This document shows, piece by piece, positions 57,640 to 64,000 of a stretch of 64,000 nucleotides of DNA. Location of the stretch: assembly GCF_036588685.1 (NCBI RefSeq), contig NW_026963295.1, forward strand, positions 124,001 through 188,000. Direction: 5' to 3'. The stretch is from Mytilus trossulus. Taxonomy: Eukaryota > Mollusca > Bivalvia > Mytilida > Mytilidae. Under the pieces are notes generated by a model. It was not told the DNA's origin and searched no databases. It was given only the letters and a program-made list of their open reading frames with translations. Both the position numbers and the translations under genes were made by a program. Position 1 is the stretch's first letter. Each line of letters opens with the position of its first letter.

Positions 57640-60200
57640 TTTAACGCATAGTATTAGGCAAAAAAAAATATATGTAGCATCATTCATCTGCATCGATGTT
57701 TCAAAAACAAAATCTAAAACAGCAAATTTAGTACAAATTTAATTGAGAGAATATAAAAATCATGCAAATTTGATGACTTGAAAATTAATTTAATACATTA
57801 TATAATATAAAGCAGCTACATGTATTATTAGCTGTTTATGAAAATGCCGTGGAACACAATATTTTGTTTATTCCCAAAGACTAAAAAAAGTCTGTTTCAT
57901 ACATATTTGATGACATGGAAATAAAATTAATAAAAAAGGGTTTATAAAACAAGTCCATTGTATATTAAATAAAATAAAGCAGTTACATGTATTATTAGCT
58001 GTTTATTTTTATGTTTTATTCTCAAAGACTAAGAAAAGATTATAAATACAAATATCAGATTTTTCTTCTTGCCAACTAAATGATTTACCTACCTGTTTCA
58101 AAAAATCATCAGATATACCAGGCTAATAATTAGTAACGTCAGAAACGTTTCTGTGTGTGTTGCGTTTCGGTGTTGTGTCGTTGTTCTCCTCTTATATTTA
58201 ATGCGTTTCGCTCGGTTTTGGTTTGTTACCCCGATTTTGTTTTTTGTCCATGGATTTATGAGTTTTGAACAGCGGTATACTACTGTTGCCTTATTCGTTC
58301 ATATAACACTCGTCAGAAGTGTTCGATTCAAAATAGCTGGAATGCAAAAAAGTCCGAAATAGCATACAAACATCAGGTTACAGTTTTATGCAGTGATAAT
58401 TTTCGTCGTCGGAAAACATATTAAGTAGCTCCGCAGATACTCAACGCGATCTCATATTTGTGGTGCGTTGCCACATGTAATTAAAAACAATCAATACAAC
58501 AGTATTTTTTGGAAGCATAGCGATTGTTAGGATTCTGTTTCATTCTTATCCCATCTGAAATATTAATTATAATGTAGCGATACATGTTTTTTTTCTCAGC
58601 AACGGTTAATGATAAAATACCGCAGTCTATAAAACTAAAACTTCAGCAGTTGATTGACTATATTGGTTAGAAAACAACACATTAAAAACGAAACTACAAG
58701 TAAATGGTAGCCGTTGAAACATGTCTTTTCGCAAACTAAGTGCCTTTTGAATATGCTTTGTGAAGGTAAAACTATAGACAAAGTAGTGGATATCTTTTGA
58801 ACATTGTCAAATCCCTTTTGTTTCTATGATTTCTGAGGATAAGATATTCGTCTTTTATACATAAAATAATGAAGTGTGATAATTTGTGTTGAATTCCTTA
58901 AGTTGTTAGAATTGCCATTAAATAATATATGACATTTATTACAAGGACAGTCTTTGCTGTTACATGAGTCAATATAAAAGGCCTCATGGAATTCCATTAC
59001 ATAACTCAAATGTCAAATATCTGTGCAAAGAACGTGTGAACGGTTATATGACATTTGCGAATTGACGTGTCCTGTAGGGAAACAATCACTGTCGAGAATA
59101 ATATATATATATTATTGATAGTATTATAGTAATTATTCAAAACCGAGTTTTAAAGCGTTTGTATCAATAAAGCTTCGAATGACATTTTTTTTTCATTGCA
59201 AACAAGAAATGCATTATACTAGAATATGAAGATGTGGTTTGGTCGCCAATGAGACAACTCTCCACCAAAGAGACAAAAAAAAACAAAGAAATTAACAACC
59301 ATAGGTCATCTTACGCCTTCAAAGTAAACAGGCGAGGCAAAAAGGAAATACCATAATATTATGAAATTTTATAATTTAATTGAAATAAAGGATCAAAGTG
59401 GAGTTGTCTCTCTTTGACGCTTCTTGTCAAAACTGACATGGGAGATAACAACGTTTGTCTTAAACGAAGTTGAAAGGTAGACAACTCATTATTATAATAA
59501 TTTAAAATAGAAAGTTTTATAACAAACTCCCATTTTCCTCTGCTGTTTATGTTTCTTCATTTTCTAATTAGCTCATGCTTTTTTTTTTCTCAAATATATG
59601 GATTATCATCTCTACAGTATATTTGAAATAGACTTTTTCGTCGTCCTGCCAGTGTTACATAATAAACTTACACGATATCAAGAAATATCATGTTTCTATT
59701 TAGTTTGTAGCTTGTCTTGAACAATTAAATCCTCACCCTTGATATTTGCCACTGAATATATAGTAATACATATCCACCAATCACTAAAACGCTTTGTCTC
59801 TAAATATCTTAGTGACTTTAGGAAGAATACATAGAAGCCGGATGCCTAAGTTGAACTTTAAAATTGAAAATTAAACACAGATAATACAGATTAATAACCG
59901 ATTTTCAAGAAATAATAGTTATTTCATGTCGGAAAAATCGAGAATTTACATGTAGGAATTTTTGGATCCGGGTTGGAATTGCGAATATACTTACACACCA
60001 GGAGTATATAAATCTTGACCTGACTAAAGATTATTTAAAGTTGGATGTTATCGACAAGAAAGACTAATTTTGTTTGATACTGGTTTATCAGTCTACGACA
60101 CAGCAATAATGCACGGGGAGGTCAATTGCGAATCTTTATTTAATTTATAAATTCTGTACACAAATTATAGACCGCAAATAATGCAAAATCACAGAAAAAA
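57640..60200 (+). repeat. Duplicated segment, copy 2 (2.56 kb)
   Basis: Counterpart of 53640-55945. It is longer because a ~150 bp block around AGCTGTTTATGAAAATGCCG is further repeated (57790-58080) and because a family E repeat (58150-58300) was inserted. Many single-base differences and small indels show the duplication is not recent. Confidence 0.85.
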
Positions 60201-61386
60201 CCTATCTACAGTAATTAGTATTAACATAATTTCGTTTAAATAACGCATGAAATATTTGGCACTGGTGGACGTTATGTCTCTGTTTGTGTATCTTTATTAA
60301 TGCTCGAAACTTAAAATTTATTTAATATTTTTGATTTGAAGAGCTTATAAAATATCAGAACTGTTGAAAAAAGGGAAGAAAATTCTGCCGAAAGCCCGCC
60401 GTCGGATTAATATTAAAGGCATCATCGGAGTTATTAGTAACACACAATTTACATAGTAAACGATTAATTCAACTGCACTAGACATTTTTGTGTGTTCGCT
60501 TTAAATGAGCATGAAGTACTTGCAACTGGACAATAAGCAATTTCAGTCAAAATTTAGAGGCATACATGCATATTAGCACTAAAAGAAAAGTTTAACAGTG
60601 GACTCGATTTGGCGATAACAATTAAAACAATATTGAATATGACGGACACGTTAGTGAAATAATGAATATTACGGACACTTTCGAGGAGAATATAGACACG
60701 TTTGGGGGGAAGGACACGTTTGGGCGTGTTACACATATAAATATATAAATCTGACTGTAATTTTCTAAATTTTTAATCTAAGAATGTTTTTTGCAGGTGA
60801 AGTTTGATGCATTCTAAAAATATTTTTTTCAGTCCCAGTTTCCTTTTCTGTAACACTTAAGAAAGTGGTTAGGCATCGATATACAGTAAGTTGGTACTCA
60901 AAATAAATTCAACTAATCTTAGGACAGACCATATATATATGACAGCTTCGATAAACAACGCGCGTTTCGTGGGAAACATTTGTAGACTGTAGCGGCCCCC
61001 TCTTATGGCAGTCAATGGGCACCTTATAAAGAGTTCAGGAATCGCCAATGATGTTTTTGCGACACATATTAATCAATCAAAAGCTTGATGTTCTTATGCA
61101 GTTGTATTTAGTAATAAAGGCTCTACAGAAGCTGTTTTGTTATAAATTAAAAATTGAGAATGGAAACGGGGAATGTTTCAAAGAGACACCAACCCGACCA
61201 AAGAGCAGAAAATATTCCACGGCCACGAATGTGTATGATGTAGGTTTATGTATATTTAAATGGATTGAAATGAACTTTACAGAATTGATCCATTTTAAAT
61301 TGATACATCACAAATCCGATTCATTTGATAAGCATCTTATCTTGACGATTCTCAACACAAATTTTGTAGAAGAAGTTATTAACTAA
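60201..61386. other. Upstream region of the Cys-loop receptor gene
   Basis: A family B end fragment lies at 61145-61210. The 112-codon frame 61048-61386 runs across it and is not a gene. A GGACACGTT-type motif recurs several times near 60640-60730. No TATA box or initiator could be chosen with confidence. Confidence 0.55.
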
Positions 61387-61701
61387 ATGGCAAGTGAAAT
61401 AAGCATCATTTGTTTATTTTTAACAATAAGCAATGGCTTCTGTCAAACTTCTGACGATGTCAAGAATTTGTTAACGGACTTGTTTGTAACAAACAGTTAT
61501 AACAAACAAGTGAGACCAGTGGTCGATCAGACTGATGTCACGGATATGTATGTCTCAATGGAACTTGTTAGCATTCATGATATTGATGAAGTTAATGAAA
61601 AAATGGTATTTGCTGGTTTCCTAAAAGTTTCTTGGATTGATGAACTTCTAGTGTGGGATAGTGATGCTCATAACGACATTGAATTCATCAGTGTTCTTCA
61701 G
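61387..61701 (+). CDS. Exon 1: signal peptide and N-terminal ligand-binding domain
   Basis: 105 codons from ATG 61387. A hydrophobic leader is followed by the alpha-helix and first strands of the Cys-loop receptor fold (VTDMYVSMELVSIHDIDEV, FLKVSWIDELLVW). It ends VLQ|GTAAAC. Confidence 0.83.
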
Positions 61702-64000
61702 GTAAACTTTAAATATGTCTTTATTTCAATGATTTGTTAAGAGTACATTTGTAATTGTTGTTTTCTTTTCTACATAAGAAAATGCCTGTATCAAGTCAGG
61801 AATATGACAGCTGTTTTCAATTCGTTTGATGTGTTTTAGGCTGGATTTTTCCATTTGCGTACGGACTTTTGGTTTGGAATTTTCATCGAAGTTCGGTAAT
61901 ATTTATTATTTCACTTTATATCAATGTATATAGGAATAAGTATGCAAAATGTCATGGTTTTCTCTGACTGTTAATGACGTCTTTACACTAAATCCATTGG
62001 ATGATCGATGTGTACTGATTAAAATTTTAATCTAAGATACATGTTTTCTTTTAGTTGGTTTTGGCTTTTTAAATTTTAAATCCGATATATTCTGCATGAG
62101 CCTGTCTCAAGTCAGGAGCTTATAGTTTAGTGGTTTTCGTTGGTTCATGTCATGTAAGTGTATTCTGCAAATTGTTTTGTTTTAAGTTAGGTCGTTTGTG
62201 TTCTTGCTTGAAATGTTTGACGTTTTTCATGTCAGGGCCTTTTATAGCCGACTATACGTTATTTTACCCCTCATTGTTGAAGGTTGTACGGTTGCCTTTA
62301 ATTACGTACACATATATTTCAATAGTTTGTTATAAAAAATATGATTCAATATGTATTAACCCTTGTGTTCGGTGGGTGCGTTACATTAGTTCTTTTATGT
62401 TTTTATCGCTGATCTACAAGGCCTTTGCACATACACAAGATATTAAGGATCTGTCAGACAGTTTCTGAAGTTTTGCAATATGGCTATAAATTAGAATCAT
62501 CATACATGTCAATAAATATAAGACAATATTTAAATTACTATTTACTGAGCATCTGAATGATTGGTTATTTGATAAATTTAATAAATTTATAGTACATTTT
62601 GATTTACGAAAACCAGGGGAAAATGTTAGGCCTTGTTATATATTTACCTTTATGCGCGGTATTTCTCACGAAATATCATGTATACCTTTTTGTAACAAAA
62701 ATCTTTACAAAAACATATTATACCGCTTTATATACATAAAAAAAAGAAAATGTAGTATGATTGGCAATGTGACAAATCTTCACAAGAGACCAACTGACAC
62801 AGAAAAGAAAAACTTTAGGTCACCGTACGGCCTTCAACAATGAATAAAGCCCATATCACATAGTCAGCTATAGAAGGCCCCGGAGTGACAAATGTAAAAC
62901 AAATCAAACGAGAAATCTAATAAGCTTACTTATGTACAAATAATTTAGCCTAAAGTCACTATTAGTTTTCGTAGTTTACTACGCACAAAAGATAAATATT
63001 TAAAATCGAAGTCCTGGCAATCCTTGGTTAATTGTACATTTTAAACATAGATACATTGAATATTTAATTGATAATGATAATATTAAACGAGGGGGGTTAC
63101 AATAATATGCCATTTTAATGACTACAAGATTTGGGGGACGCCAACCCAAATAAACGATTTTTTTTAAACTATTAATTTTAGATTTTTTAATGGACTAGTT
63201 TGGCCTTTTATATAAAGGCCTGTATAGTTTTTTTTCTCCAAGAATTTAACATTTTCAAGCTGAATATTAAACATTTAATTTGCTATTTTTCAAAAATTGA
63301 AATCATTCCTTTTCTTACTGGCGTGTCTGAGTAGATGGCGTAAAGGATAAAGAGATTGGCTACAATATAATGTATGATTATAATCGGCCTCATTTCTTTC
63401 AGGATAATATTTGGAAACCAGACTTTGTTTTAAAGAATGGATTTCAGGACTTTAAAGAATTAGGAGGAAGTTTCTACTACATTTTAGTTGACAGTGACGG
63501 TTGGGTAACTTGGTATCCGTACCACGTGTTCGAGAATGAATGCTCCATAGATGTCACCTACTTTTGATGAACAGACTTGTCATATCCGGTTCGCATTATG
63601 GACTTATACAGATAGTTTAGTTGTTATCGATGCCGTTTATCCCGACATTGACCTTAGAGGATATCGAGAGAATAGTTTATGGTTAATTATTTCAACTTCG
63701 GTTCAGACAGAGTCTGTTTATGACAGTAGCGAGATTATATTCACAATTAATCTACGCCGTAAAGCCACGTATTACATAGTCAGCATTATTACACCTATGA
63801 TATTCTTGGGAATCCTTAATTCTTTAGTATTCATTATTCCTGCTGATGCTGGTGAAAAAATGTCGTATTCAGTGACTGTTTTCCTGTCGTTTGCAGTATT
63901 TTTAACACTGATTAACGACAAACTACCCGTCAATTCAGAAAATACATGTATACTGAGTATATACATCGTCAGTCAACTTGGATACGGTGTTTTGGTTCTT
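61387..64000 (+). CDS. Cys-loop ligand-gated ion channel subunit (nAChR-like), frameshifted and cut by window end
   Basis: Exon 1 is 61387-61701 and exon 2 is 63403 to beyond 64000 (phase-0 intron, CAG|GTAAAC and TTTCTTTCAG). The signal peptide is about MASEISIICLFLTISNGFCQ. The ligand-binding domain has LLTDLFVTNSYNKQVRPVVD, VSWIDELLVW, DNIWKPDFVLKNG and DGWVTWYP. The Cys-loop starts ECSIDVTYF (Cys at 63541) and ends FDEQTCHIRFALWTY (Cys at 63578), but the spacing is 5 bases short of C-x13-C, so the frame hits TGA at 63565 and continues only in another frame. After it come LRRKATYYIVSIITPMIFLG (start of TM1), GEKMSYSVTVFLSFAVFLTL (TM2, with the GEK sequence of cation-type channels) and the start of TM3, open to the window end. 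No vicinal Cys pair is seen in loop C, unlike alpha subunits. It would be a plasma-membrane pentameric channel subunit; ligand not certain. Confidence 0.85.
61702..63402 (+). other. Intron of the Cys-loop receptor gene
   Basis: 1.7 kb, phase 0. It contains family D (61770-61905), a minus-strand family A copy (62090-62300) and a plus-strand family A copy (62755-62935). Confidence 0.8.
62755..62935 (+). repeat. Dispersed repeat family A
   Basis: Includes GGTCACCGTACGGCCTTCAA and CATAGTCAGCTATAGAAGGC. Confidence 0.8.
63403..64000 (+). pseudogene. Exon 2: rest of ligand-binding domain, TM1-TM3 start, with 5-base deletion
   Basis: Frame one is open 63403-63564 and stops at TGA 63565-63567. The second frame is open from about 63563 to 64000 and carries the rest of the Cys-loop receptor. 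The bases lost correspond to the Pro and part of a neighbouring codon in the usual Y-F-P-F-D sequence at the loop tip. A GT-AG intron cannot explain a net loss. Either the copy is a recent pseudogene or null allele, or the assembly has an error here. Confidence 0.75.

Noticed and set aside
58824-59009. 61-codon minus frame with KDCPCNKC in duplicated copy 2
   Set aside because: The matching frame in copy 1 has a stop after CPC; differences are not biased to silent sites.
61048-61386. 112-codon frame directly upstream of the channel gene as its N-terminal extension
   Set aside because: It ends with a stop just before ATG 61387 and crosses a family B repeat; the leader starts at 61387.

Overview
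The window looks like nuclear DNA of a bivalve mollusc, very probably a mussel of the genus Mytilus. It is AT-rich and intron-rich. It carries many copies of short dispersed repeats of the kind I associate with Mytilus genomes (for example one containing GACGAAACGCGCGTCTGG). Its genes encode immunoglobulin (Ig)-superfamily receptors, a WSC/PAN protein and a Cys-loop receptor subunit. There are no operons or bacterial features. The species call rests on recognition, not on a search.

Layout. 1-8460: a decayed BEL/Pao retrotransposon on the minus strand (175-1040 and 8035-8460), split by a dispersed repeat. That repeat is itself split by a 6.49 kb element (1466-7957) with terminal inverted repeats and a TA target duplication. 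The element holds a ~268 bp satellite array and several arrays of short palindromes. 8964-11110 (+): the last two exons of a WSC + PAN/apple-type gene. 11365-16460: repeats, a retroelement relic and a 1.38 kb inverted-repeat element with palindromic ends (15082-16459). 16963-29020 (+): an eight-exon gene for a type I membrane protein with a signal peptide, four clear Ig domains, one degenerate Ig-like domain, a transmembrane segment and a tyrosine-containing tail. One intron hosts a 2.2 kb element (25648-27875) with a 1.0 kb palindromic-end element (26188-27185) inside it. 31680-37962 (-): a second, convergent gene for a smaller Ig receptor (signal peptide, two Ig-like domains, transmembrane segment, short tail). 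38-61 kb: gene-poor and full of repeats, with a possible small secreted-protein relic (44861-45189), a tRNA-derived SINE, an L1-like LINE 3' end, a second retroelement relic and a 2.3-2.6 kb duplicated segment (53640-55945 and 57640-60200). 61387-64000 (+): a Cys-loop ligand-gated ion channel subunit that runs off the end and carries a 5-base deletion in the Cys-loop.

The two Ig genes were rebuilt from splice sites and reading phase. Signal peptides sit on their own exons, and most Ig-type exons are flanked by phase-1 introns. The tail-to-tail arrangement suggests a small cluster of cell-surface recognition genes. The most unusual content is a set of unrelated-looking elements built the same way: inverted ends made of repeated perfect palindromes, with a different palindrome in each element.
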